From Vibrio echinoideorum (GTDB lineage Bacteria > Pseudomonadota > Gammaproteobacteria > Enterobacterales > Vibrionaceae), in NCBI RefSeq assembly GCF_024347455.1, contig NZ_AP025484.1, positions 558,001 through 622,000 on the forward strand: a DNA stretch of 64,000 nucleotides, in the 5' to 3' direction. Under the pieces are notes generated by a model. That model did not search any database and was not told the origin of the DNA. It saw only the letters and a program-made list of their open reading frames with translations. Shown here piece after piece: positions 55,036 to 63,746 of the stretch (the first letter of the stretch is position 1; every line of letters begins with the position of its first letter). The position numbers and the translations under genes are program-made.

Positions 55036-56325
55036 ATGCGACGTATCTATTTTGAATACCTAGCTGGGCTTACTGTCATTTTCTTAGTCAGTATATATTC
55101 CTACGCCTTTATTGTTTACAAGCTAAGCACTGACTATGAATATATTTTACGAGACCATGAAGCAGAAGCTTATCAAGAATTGATTGATGTGGTTTACCGT
55201 GAAAAAGGTTTGCTTGAAACGCAGAATCTATTAAAAAGTTATGCGGACAAGACTCGGCAGAACCTACGAATCATGCCTTTTGATAACGCTCCCGAATTAG
55301 TGAGAAAAGCGTTTCAGCAACAAGGCCGAAATGTTTACTACCATGACGAATACTTCCTTTGGTTAAGGTTGGTTGGAAGTGATGAGTTATATGAGTTATC
55401 TAAGAACAAAGATTCCTATCTGAGGAAGCAAATCAAGTTTGAAAACCGGCTTATTTGGGTTTTTGCCATAACTGGTTTTGCGTTTAGTGGCCTATTTTTA
55501 GTTTTGAGAATCAAGCGGCGATTAAACAACCTTGAAATGGCGACTGTTGCATTTTCTCATGGTGAGTTGTTAGAGAGAGCATCTGAGAAAAATAGTATAA
55601 AATTGGGTACGCTGAATCGTAGTTTTAATGTCATGGCAGACAAGATAAGGGACTTAATCAATAGTAATAAATCACTGACTAATGCTGTTGCGCATGAATT
55701 GAGAACACCAATATTTCGGATTCAGTGGCAAGCGGAGTTGCTGAGTGATTTAGCGCCAACTCAACAACAATCTAAAGCGATAGCTCGTATTCTTGCAGAT
55801 ACGGAAGAAATGGAAGACATGGTTGATGAGTTATTATATTACGCTCGCTTGGAAAGGGGTGGCTTTGAGTTACTCAGACAACCTATTGATGCTAATGAAT
55901 GGTTAAATGAGCGTTGTAGTATTTGGGAAAAAGAGACAAAACTAGATATCATCAAGGTTCCATTAAAAGTTCCCGCTTCTTTCTATGTCGATCTAAAATT
56001 ATTCAATAGAGCCGTGGATAACATTGTGCGGAATGCTTTTAAGTTTGCTGATACCAAAATCGTGATTGAATTATGGTATACCGACAACGAATTTGTCATT
56101 GAAGTTCATGATGATGGTAAAGGTGTTGAAGCGGAACATTGGCCTTATTTGTTTGATCCTTTTTACAGTGCTAATGCCGCTAGGAATAAGGGAAAAACGG
56201 GTCATGGCTTAGGGTTGGCTATCGTCAAACAAGTGTGTGACCGACACCAAGCACACGTCACGGTTGGAGAAAGTTACATGGACGGTGCGTGTTTTGCGTT
56301 GTCGTTTCCTAGGTTGGAGTTATAA
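55036..56325 (+). CDS. Sensor histidine kinase, RstB-like
   Basis: 429 residues. Helix 1 at about 9-29, periplasmic sensor of about 110 residues, helix 2 at about 140-155, HAMP, HisKA with NAVAHELRTPIFRI (His220), and GHKL ATPase motifs VDNIVRNAFKF, DDGKGV and GHGLGLAIV. Orthodox kinase for the upstream regulator. The ligand is unknown. The ribosome site is weak. Confidence 0.92.
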   Translation: MRRIYFEYLAGLTVIFLVSIYSYAFIVYKLSTDYEYILRDHEAEAYQELIDVVYREKGLLETQNLLKSYADKTRQNLRIMPFDNAPELVRKAFQQQGRNVYYHDEYFLWLRLVGSDELYELSKNKDSYLRKQIKFENRLIWVFAITGFAFSGLFLVLRIKRRLNNLEMATVAFSHGELLERASEKNSIKLGTLNRSFNVMADKIRDLINSNKSLTNAVAHELRTPIFRIQWQAELLSDLAPTQQQSKAIARILADTEEMEDMVDELLYYARLERGGFELLRQPIDANEWLNERCSIWEKETKLDIIKVPLKVPASFYVDLKLFNRAVDNIVRNAFKFADTKIVIELWYTDNEFVIEVHDDGKGVEAEHWPYLFDPFYSANAARNKGKTGHGLGLAIVKQVCDRHQAHVTVGESYMDGACFALSFPRLEL

Positions 56326-56404
56326 ATTCAACATGGTCATTTTGTTGTTTTAAGATTACACTGCGCCCAATATTTCAGAAGTACATACTTAGGTAGAGGT
56401 CACC

Positions 56405-56983
56405 ATGGACCAAGAACATTACGAAGACGCTGACTACGAAGGCCAAGAGCTTGGAGAAGAAGGCGAAGAGATTGAGATTGAAGCAATTGGTATCGATGTT
56501 TCATCACAGCCAATCGAGCTCTACAAAGTGTTTAAAATTGCTAACCTAGTGAGTGGTGGCGGTGAAGCTAAGCACATCATTTCTGAAGGTTATGTCGCGG
56601 TTAATGGTGAGTTAGAAACTCGTAAACGTCGTAAAATGTACGATGGTGACTTCTTTGAATTCAATCAAGAATACTATGTAGTGGTGTGTGATCAGCCAGT
56701 ACAGGAAGAATCAGACAAGCCGAAAAAGAAAGATGCGCCTAAAAAAGACAACAAAGCGAAGAAAGCTCAGTCTAAAAAATCGCAAGCTAAAAAAGACCAG
56801 CCAAGTAAGGACTCAAAAAAGAAAGAGTCTAAGAAAAGCATGGCAGAAATGTTGAGTGCGAAGGCTGAACCGAAGAAAGAGAAAAAAGAGAAGAAGAAAG
56901 ATAACAAAGCGAAAAAGAAAGCGGATACGCCTAAGCCACAACGTGATGACAAAAGCGGCCGTAACTCGATTGAATTCTTCTAA
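56405..56983 (+). CDS. S4-domain RNA-binding protein with Lys-rich tail (YbcJ-like)
   Basis: 192 residues. Acidic N-terminus (DQEHYEDADYEGQELGEEGE), then a compact S4 domain (about 38-100: PIELYKVFKIANLVSGGGEA, VNGELETRKRRKM), the YbcJ type. It ends with a tail of about 85 residues made almost entirely of Lys, Ala, Glu, Ser and Asp. E. coli YbcJ is about 70 residues, so both extensions are additions. The strongly acidic head and strongly basic tail suggest an RNA- or ribosome-binding role, not demonstrated. Confidence 0.85.
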   Translation: MDQEHYEDADYEGQELGEEGEEIEIEAIGIDVSSQPIELYKVFKIANLVSGGGEAKHIISEGYVAVNGELETRKRRKMYDGDFFEFNQEYYVVVCDQPVQEESDKPKKKDAPKKDNKAKKAQSKKSQAKKDQPSKDSKKKESKKSMAEMLSAKAEPKKEKKEKKKDNKAKKKADTPKPQRDDKSGRNSIEFF

Positions 56984-57081
56984 ACTACAGAGCTAAACGG
57001 CTGCTCTAAAACTATTCTTTTAGAACTATTCGTTTGAAAATCAAGCAACGTTAAACCTCGGCTTTGCGTTAAGCAGATATC

Positions 57082-57112
57082 AAAAGGCTCACTATCTAGT
57101 GAGCCTTTTTTG
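57082..57112. terminator. Bidirectional terminator between the S4 gene and the symporter
   Basis: AAAAGGCTCACTA/TAGTGAGCCTTTT, 13-bp perfect stem, 2-nt loop, T-run on the plus side and TTTT on the minus side. Serves converging genes. Confidence 0.92.
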
Positions 57113-57140
57113 TTGGAGCTAGTTTAATTTGAGGGTAACT

Positions 57141-58637
57141 CTAGCTGGTTTGTTCTACTTCATTTGACGTCTTAGATCGCTTGAATGAGTAAATCATATA
57201 ACCGATGACACTTGCCGCAACAATAACAGAGCAGATTCGGATAAAGTTAATCAACATCGGTGCGTTTTCAATAAACTCGTTAATCCCCCAAAGTAAAACG
57301 AGAGAGAATACAAACATGACGAGTAGCCCCCAACAAGGTGCATCGACTTTACCCGGAACAACATACCAACCATCTTCTTTGAGCGGTTTGTTCAAACGTG
57401 CATATTCTGCTTGTTGACCTTTGATTGTGTAGAGGTGCATTTTTGTTTGTTTACCGGTAAGCAGCAAGCTTGCAGCGTACGCGACAATAGCATTAACTAA
57501 GACACCGATAACACAGTACCAAGGCCAAGCAATATCAGTCGCAACAGCAACATACCAAATAGCCAAGAAGCCTGCAGCGACACCAATTAATAGCCCCTTT
57601 TCTGTAATATGTTTAGAGTAGAAGCCAAGCACGAACATACAGAAGTTTGCACCCACGAAATATGAACCCGCTTTACTTAATATTTCTAAAACTGAGCCGG
57701 TGCTGGTCGCAAACATGAAGGCTGGAATGATGATACATAACGCCCACATAACCGTGAAGAAACGCGATGCTTTGAGGTAATGTTCCTCTGACTCGTTTTT
57801 CTTATAAAAGCGTTTATAGAAGTCAGTAACAGATACGGTAGCCATAGAGTTAAAAGCGGAATCTAGGCTTGACATACTTGCTGCAAGAATAGCCGCAGCG
57901 ATGATACCCATCAGCCCTGGCATACCATATTCGCTGGCATAGTGCAGGATAATGGTGTTGCCGTTTTCAAACTCTTTACCATCGTAATAAGCGTTAAATA
58001 ACACGCCTAACAGAATGAATACGAAGTAGATGAAGAAAGCAACATAACCCATCATTAACATCGCTTTTTTCGCATCACCCATACTTTTAGCCGCCATACA
58101 GCGTTGAACCATCATTTGGTTACCGCCATACACAGTAGTGTGGAACATTGTCATTGCGATAACGCCAGCCCATACGGTGGTAACTTGGCTCAAATCTAAA
58201 TTAGTTTGTAATGCATTCGTCATGCCTTGTGACTTGAGACCTTGCATCACTTCGGTCATGGGTTGTGGCATGCCATTCCAAACGGCTTCGATGATGATGA
58301 ATGCACCAAGAAATAAAATGACCGCTTGAATTACATCTGTCCAAATAACGGCGGCAATTCCCCCCATTACGGTATAGATCAGCGCGATAACAGTGACAAT
58401 GACGATGCAATAAGTAACGTCGATACCTGTAATGAACTCAAGGATTAATGAGGTCGCATATAAGACCGCCGCTGAGCTTATCGCCTGTTTAATTAAGAAA
58501 ATTAAAGACAGAGTGATACGCGAGGCTTTACCAAAGCGTCGTTCTTGATATTCATAAATTGAAGTCAGACCGTTGTAGCGCGTCGCTTCGAACGAGATTG
58601 AAAACCGCTTAAGTCGAAACATGGCAACATTTTTCAT
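57141..58637 (-). pseudogene. Sodium:solute symporter, 5' end missing at the prophage boundary
   Basis: The open frame is 498 residues with about 12 helices, and SSS-family stretches GGIAAVIWTDVIQAVILFLGA and AAAILAASMSSLDSAFNSMATV. Family likeness begins only at NGLTSIYEYQERRFG (about residue 22); full-length members have 70-90 residues before this, including the first two helices. The first 21 residues (to about 58574) look like read-through of prophage end DNA. The substrate is unclear. It could still be translated, but loss of the first helices should abolish transport. Confidence 0.7.
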
Positions 58638-58680
58638 TTTAAGCGGTTCATCGCCTTCTTAAACGATATTTAAAATGTTT
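58574..58680. repeat. Putative prophage end with transposase-binding-like repeats
   Basis: AACCGCTTAAGTCGAAAC at 58603-58620 and its inverted relative AACCGCTTAAAATGAAAA (minus strand, 58648 to 58631) share 14 of 18 bases. A further TATTTAAAATG lies at 58667. Each resembles the inner part of Mu-type end repeats (YRYTTNNARTGAAAC). TG at 58574, where symporter likeness stops, would be the terminal dinucleotide. All inference. Confidence 0.4.
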
Positions 58681-58791
58681 ATGATCGAAAGCTCTAGCTC
58701 TGTTGACTACTACATTTATATAGGTGTTATCTAAATCGATATCTGAATTTTCAGCACGCTGCGAGAAATGAACACCACTCCATGCTGCTTA

Positions 58792-58818
58792 AACTGAGCA
58801 AAAGCAGAATGCTCAGTT
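58792..58818. terminator. Hairpin at the end of the prophage tail operon
   Basis: AACTGAGCA/TGCTCAGTT, 9-bp perfect stem with a 9-nt loop, 18 bp after the last tail gene. The T-tract is short (TTT on the minus strand). Confidence 0.65.
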
Positions 58819-58835
58819 TGCCAGTCAAATCGATC

Positions 58836-61004
58836 TTACGGTGAGGTCAGCTTGATTTTATGACTGAATAGTTGATAGCTCTCTATTCCTCCCTCAACCG
58901 TTTTCAATTCGATCACAACTTCAGAATAGCCACCCAATTCTGCACCCAATGTAACAGGTGATGTTAAGTTTATGCGTGACAGTATAACGCCACCTTGCGC
59001 ATCGAGTACCTTCACAGAAACATTTCCTTTAGTTGGTGTGACGCCATTTTCCCAAGCGGTAAGACTTGCGACACCGACAACCTCAGATAATCGCTCCCTT
59101 GCTGTCCATGAGATGATCAATGGTAAGGTGACAGATGGAGCCCAACTAGAACCATTAAATTGAACGTTACATGGAGGTAGAGGGCGCGCTTGTCTAGCTG
59201 ATAAATCGATACTTAATGTGTTCGCTTTATCAAGCTCCAAGGTCTGACCGCCAGTTGTTGTTAATGCCTTGACTTCGACGTGTTCCCCTTCTTCAAACTC
59301 GAACTGAATAGGTTCATCGGTAAATGTTAATATTATCGCGCCTGAGTTGTGCTTGGCTGGCACTGTATCCAACATACCTCTTGAAATCATTAGCGTATTA
59401 CCATTCTGAGCGTCAATGCGGATAATTTCATCATCAATAACCGCTAGGCATGGAAGTGCGTCAACAATAGGTTGTGAGACGGCGATTTGGTCAGTAGCGT
59501 AGTCAAGGGCTCCCGTGATAAGTGCATATGATGAAAAGTCTGATTGGTGGCTGAATAAGTAGTTTTGAGCGTTCGAGAACCAGATTTCCGCACCCGTGCT
59601 TGATTGCGTTGGCGCTCGTCCTAACCACATTACGCCTGAAGCATGCTCATCAACGAGTTTCAATTCACTTGGTGTAAGCGTGGTGGCAACAAGCCAATAA
59701 GGGCTTTCCATTAGTGTTTGAACGCTAACAGCAATAGCATCAAGGTTTGGCTTCGTCCAGTCGCTACTTGGTGGCGGTGTATATAAACCGAACGTTGGCG
59801 CAAAGACGTCTTCAATCACTTGCAAACGGATAGTTGGTGAATTAGGAGTACCTCTGCGTTTGCTATGGACACGGAAAATATGATTTAAGCCACTTTTGGC
59901 ATCTATCACTTTCACCACGTCTGCAGGCTGCAGGTGCGCATATCGAGTATCTACATAGACATCAGCACTAATAAAAGGCGTTGAAAAAACACGCAGTTCA
60001 CGCATGGCGACCTGGTAGGCTAATTCTGCGTCGTGGATCATCGGATATGCGATTGTTTTCCCGACGGGCTTGCGTGAGTTGTTGAGCATTGCAGTGTTAC
60101 GCACCACGACACTCGCTTGTTTAAAGGTCTTTGGATCGGTGTAAGTCACGGTCACAGTATTGACCGTGTCAGACATAGAACGGCGACGCACGTTTGCCAC
60201 TTTGACAACATCATCGATAGTTAAAACATCATCTACCTTGTAATCATCACGAATCAATTTGATGGCGACTTCGCCTGACGTTTCATCATCATATACCGTT
60301 GCATTAATGTAACGGCAGATCTCTTTGACAAAGTCCTCAACGGCTTGTTGCTTCATCCAGTGGTTATTTAGACCAAACTTTTCATGTTTAAGAGCTTCTG
60401 CAGCTTTGCGAAAGCTTGCTTCATTGCATTTGGTTCCCGCGCCCCATTCAGGGCATGATGTGGATTCATAGATGATGTGCGCAGCATTCAATCCATTTCC
60501 GGCATCGGCTAAATCTGCCGACCAAATCGGATTACCATCCCAGCCAGTTTGAATTCTAACTGCTTCAGCGGACACTGTTGGTGGATAAGGTGAGTTACCC
60601 ATATAGACTTGACGGAAAACAAGAGATACAAGGTATCGGAAAGCACTGATCGCTTTCCCCTTTGCAAAGGTTTTTTTCAAGTAGTCGTTTTCCTGCTGGG
60701 AAGGCTCACCAAGCATAATATCCACGTAACCAACGACGCCGCCTTCTTGGTCTGATGCTCCGAACAATTGAGGTTCTTCAATTTTGATGCGTTCAATATC
60801 GCCGTGCATTCCCACTTCTGGATCGATGATAGGCGGCTTGCCTTGGGGTTGTTCGATGGTTGGTGGCAGCTTTTGTCCTCGCTTCCATCCAACCTTTTCA
60901 CCAAACCAAATCGTATCAACTGAATCAACAGGGCCATGACATAGAACAAGGTGTTGTCCCAAACTCCACTTCGTTCCTATTCTTTGCTTTTTTCTTTTAC
61001 CCAT
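58836..61004 (-). CDS. Phage tail tip / host-specificity protein
   Basis: 722 residues. The central part resembles phage tail-tip baseplate hub proteins: VRIQTGWDGNPIWSADLADA, PEWGAGTKCNEASFRKAAE, VTVTYTDPKTFKQASVVV, and the fibronectin-like end (PPCNVQFNGSSWAPSVTLPL). It recognises the host surface at the tail end. Last gene of the module, overlapping the upstream small gene by 28 nt. Confidence 0.78.
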   Translation of the reverse strand: MGKRKKQRIGTKWSLGQHLVLCHGPVDSVDTIWFGEKVGWKRGQKLPPTIEQPQGKPPIIDPEVGMHGDIERIKIEEPQLFGASDQEGGVVGYVDIMLGEPSQQENDYLKKTFAKGKAISAFRYLVSLVFRQVYMGNSPYPPTVSAEAVRIQTGWDGNPIWSADLADAGNGLNAAHIIYESTSCPEWGAGTKCNEASFRKAAEALKHEKFGLNNHWMKQQAVEDFVKEICRYINATVYDDETSGEVAIKLIRDDYKVDDVLTIDDVVKVANVRRRSMSDTVNTVTVTYTDPKTFKQASVVVRNTAMLNNSRKPVGKTIAYPMIHDAELAYQVAMRELRVFSTPFISADVYVDTRYAHLQPADVVKVIDAKSGLNHIFRVHSKRRGTPNSPTIRLQVIEDVFAPTFGLYTPPPSSDWTKPNLDAIAVSVQTLMESPYWLVATTLTPSELKLVDEHASGVMWLGRAPTQSSTGAEIWFSNAQNYLFSHQSDFSSYALITGALDYATDQIAVSQPIVDALPCLAVIDDEIIRIDAQNGNTLMISRGMLDTVPAKHNSGAIILTFTDEPIQFEFEEGEHVEVKALTTTGGQTLELDKANTLSIDLSARQARPLPPCNVQFNGSSWAPSVTLPLIISWTARERLSEVVGVASLTAWENGVTPTKGNVSVKVLDAQGGVILSRINLTSPVTLGAELGGYSEVVIELKTVEGGIESYQLFSHKIKLTSP

Positions 61005-61216
61005 TTTGCTACCTCATCGGCGTGAGGGTCATTTAACCCCTTCAACTCATTAACGGTCAGTCCATACTTAACAAAGTGAGACCATCCAATACCACGCGAA
61101 CGCAATAGAGCTCGCGCACCGGAACAACACAAAGAAAGCGCGTGCAGATCGCGAGGATACACACGCAGTTTTGCATCACTTTTTGATTGCGTCACCTCGC
61201 AAATCTCCCCATGCAT
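60977..61216 (-). CDS. Small conserved phage tail-module protein
   Basis: 79 residues: RVYPRDLHALSLCCSGARAL then RGIGWSHFVKYGLTVNELKG and a terminal DPHADEVAKWVKEK. Proteins with this C-x-SGAR...F-x-x-x-G-L pattern occur beside tail-tip genes in transposable siphophages. It overlaps both neighbours (41 and 28 nt), typical of translational coupling. Exact role unknown. Confidence 0.65.
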   Translation of the reverse strand: MHGEICEVTQSKSDAKLRVYPRDLHALSLCCSGARALLRSRGIGWSHFVKYGLTVNELKGLNDPHADEVAKWVKEKSKE

Positions 61217-61409
61217 AAACGTTTGGACTAGTGAGTTTCACTCGACCAAAAATAACGCCAATCATGCGTCCTTCTTCAACTTGAGGCACTTTTGGCTCGG
61301 TACTTTGATCCATCCCTCGTGGGGCATCTTTCATTTGTACATAGGCATAAACGCCCATTGCCGCACTAACGACTAAGCTGATAACAGCAATCCATTCAAA
61401 CGGGGTCAT
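61176..61409 (-). CDS. Small phage tail-tip assembly protein with N-terminal helix
   Basis: 77 residues. Membrane-like helix FEWIAVISLVVSAAMGVYAY, then PQVEEGRMIGVIFGRVKLTS and YAWGDLRG, a pattern also found at the N-terminus of tail-tip hub proteins (G-x-x-I-x-V-x-F-G). It may be a split-off N-terminal part of the hub. It lies 12 nt downstream of the BR0599 gene. Confidence 0.6.
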   Translation of the reverse strand: MTPFEWIAVISLVVSAAMGVYAYVQMKDAPRGMDQSTEPKVPQVEEGRMIGVIFGRVKLTSPNVYAWGDLRGDAIKK

Positions 61410-61421
61410 TATCTCTATTCC

Positions 61422-62171
61422 TTATCTATTAATTGGGTCGCCAACGTATGGGTTTTTAACTGGGATATGCTCAGCACCGCCAAAATTTAAAGCGTTATTA
61501 AACACCTTTTGACAGGTGTTCATCGTGCCATCACAACCTTTAATTAAATCGACAGACTGACCGCTTTTTATGGAGTGAGCATGTAACAGAACAATCTCAC
61601 TTTCTGAAGGTTGACCATCGATAAAATACTGACGTTCGCCATCATCGAGCACACCATATTGAAACTGCATTGGAAGCTTTTCGACGAATTGTATTTTGCG
61701 ACCATTAATAGCTTTAGCGATCACTTTCGTGCGGGTTATTTGCGCGCCACACTTTCGAGAGCCAAGCGCATAACGACATTGACGAGTCATGCCCTCATTG
61801 AGCCCCGTTGCCTGTAAATCTGTATAAATAGGCACGAGCTCAACCGTGATCCAACCGTCGTTATATGTTCCACCGACAACTCGACCAGAAAAAACCACCA
61901 CGTACTTGCCTTGCTCAAACCGATGTATTTTTATTTTCATGGATTGATTAGGTGGCAAATTCAAAATCAAGTTTGCCAAGACTTCACCCGCCGCCACCTT
62001 GAATCCTGTTGTGGTTTTAAGCGGGTTGTTGGATTGTTCTATTGATTGGTCATGGTCTATTTTCTGAGAGACCCATGTGGCGTTCTTGTAAGTAATATCG
62101 TCTTGAGACGAGGTGTATCGCCAAACGTTAGAAGCGCTGTCAAAAAAGAATAATTCATTCGCTATATTCAT
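61422..62171 (-). CDS. Phage BR0599-family tail protein (DUF2163-like)
   Basis: 249 residues. The conserved core is GMTRQCRYALGSRKCGAQI, the C-x-x-x-L-G-x-x-x-C motif of BR0599/DUF2163 proteins, with a further Cys pair (GCDGTMNTCQKVF) before the end. These proteins, common in gene transfer agents and siphophages, bind iron-sulfur or form disulfides in the tail tip. 4 nt after the upstream gene. Confidence 0.8.
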   Translation of the reverse strand: MNIANELFFFDSASNVWRYTSSQDDITYKNATWVSQKIDHDQSIEQSNNPLKTTTGFKVAAGEVLANLILNLPPNQSMKIKIHRFEQGKYVVVFSGRVVGGTYNDGWITVELVPIYTDLQATGLNEGMTRQCRYALGSRKCGAQITRTKVIAKAINGRKIQFVEKLPMQFQYGVLDDGERQYFIDGQPSESEIVLLHAHSIKSGQSVDLIKGCDGTMNTCQKVFNNALNFGGAEHIPVKNPYVGDPINR

Positions 62172-62175
62172 CGCT

Positions 62176-63744
62176 TTATCTCTCTATTTGCCGTAAGGAC
62201 AATGAAGCGTTAGTTAAGCCGTTGCGGTGGGTAAAGCTCACGTTGTCCGACTCAGAACGAACGAGTCGAAGCAAACCAGATTCAACCAATTGAGATGGCT
62301 TGAGGACATGACGAGAGGTTGTCGTTAGTTCAAGAACCTCATTTCCTTTAGGGTCAACACTGGAAAGCCTCGCGTGGATGTAGTGGCGTTGGTTATCAAT
62401 GTTTAGATACAAATCGCACTCATTGCCGATGAGCTCAGCAAAGTTAATTGGCTTGATAGTTATCCTGTCCATTGTCGAGACTTCTGCTAGTTCAATCCTG
62501 ATCTTTTTATCGATAGCCCAAAAATCTTGCGTTCGACCATACAGGCGCTTCATGCGGCGCTGGAATGCGGCGACATCTTGTTCTAACAGTTCAAAATCAA
62601 GGCTATCCAACACCACCTCTCGATGCTTAGTAAAATGAGGTACATTTGACTGAGTCACTTTTTGTTTCCAGTCATGCTTTACTTCATGATTTTGCGGCTT
62701 TCTGTATCGGAACAACACGGGCTTATTGAGATAGTTATCCTCCCAATCAAGGGGTTTTATGCGAAGTGGGTCAACCGTTGAGAACGTCACTTTTGCCTTG
62801 GCTGTGCGTCCTGATGGCCTGTAATCATTGCCTGATGTAGCAATACAATTCAAAAGCGGGATCAACATGACATTTGAATATGTTTTGCTGACAGGCCGCT
62901 TGAAGGTCAATGTAGAACTTGACTGGTTCGCAATGCGAACCACTTCATAATCATCCTTTGACTTGTACAAAAGCGCTGTATCGAAAAAACGGCGGGAATC
63001 AACGCTTACTGGAATAGATACATCGCCTTTATTTACTGAGAGAGAAGGGATTGCATCTAACCACCAAGGAACCAAAATAGGCGCGCCGCCATAGTTACGA
63101 AGTTTTTCTAAACTGGTAACAAGTTGCTCTTCTTTTTCATGATGCTCATAAGTGAAGGAGCAAGTTGGATGTGGCGCATTTTGAATTCTCTCTTCACTTT
63201 TTTTCGATTCAATCACCGCCGTAGCAAAGCGCCAATTTTCTTTGATTGGGTAAGTTGGCTTATAGAACCAGATAGACGGGTTTGCGGCGGCAATTGTGGC
63301 TATAACATCAGGGTGATCTGAAAAGTGCCAAATGACCTCGCCAACGATGCCTCCGGGTCTCGTTGTATCAAGAACCAGTTCATACTGCTTCGATGCACCA
63401 ACAATTACGCGCCCACTGGTTTGCCCTGTAATACTGATGCCGTCCCCGTTGACCGTTACCCCTGTAAGAGTGTAATAAGTGGCACGTTGATCAAGGGCGT
63501 AGAGCATGATGCTCTGGCGAGCTTGTAGGGTCGTTATTTCCTTTGGGTACACCACTAAGTCAGGAGCAATTAATGGGTCGCCAAGCGCGTTAAAAATCCC
63601 GCCTTGATAAAGACGATGGGGAAAGCTTATTTTGCCCGCATCTCTAAAAGGTTCGAGTGATAAAAATAAGTCATTGTCCATTTTTAACGACGGGCTCGCA
63701 TGTGGTCGAGAGTCGGTAAGAATGAGCTTAAATGCTTTAATCAC
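62176..63744 (-). CDS. Phage tail protein, distal-tail/baseplate region
   Basis: 522 residues, no signal peptide. Beta-rich, with repeated short motifs such as ITIKPINFAELIGNECDLYL. Position directly before the BR0599 gene and size fit a large tail-tip structural protein of transposable siphophages. I do not recognise a narrower family. Confidence 0.6.
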   Translation of the reverse strand: MIKAFKLILTDSRPHASPSLKMDNDLFLSLEPFRDAGKISFPHRLYQGGIFNALGDPLIAPDLVVYPKEITTLQARQSIMLYALDQRATYYTLTGVTVNGDGISITGQTSGRVIVGASKQYELVLDTTRPGGIVGEVIWHFSDHPDVIATIAAANPSIWFYKPTYPIKENWRFATAVIESKKSEERIQNAPHPTCSFTYEHHEKEEQLVTSLEKLRNYGGAPILVPWWLDAIPSLSVNKGDVSIPVSVDSRRFFDTALLYKSKDDYEVVRIANQSSSTLTFKRPVSKTYSNVMLIPLLNCIATSGNDYRPSGRTAKAKVTFSTVDPLRIKPLDWEDNYLNKPVLFRYRKPQNHEVKHDWKQKVTQSNVPHFTKHREVVLDSLDFELLEQDVAAFQRRMKRLYGRTQDFWAIDKKIRIELAEVSTMDRITIKPINFAELIGNECDLYLNIDNQRHYIHARLSSVDPKGNEVLELTTTSRHVLKPSQLVESGLLRLVRSESDNVSFTHRNGLTNASLSLRQIER

Positions 63745-63746
63745 AA

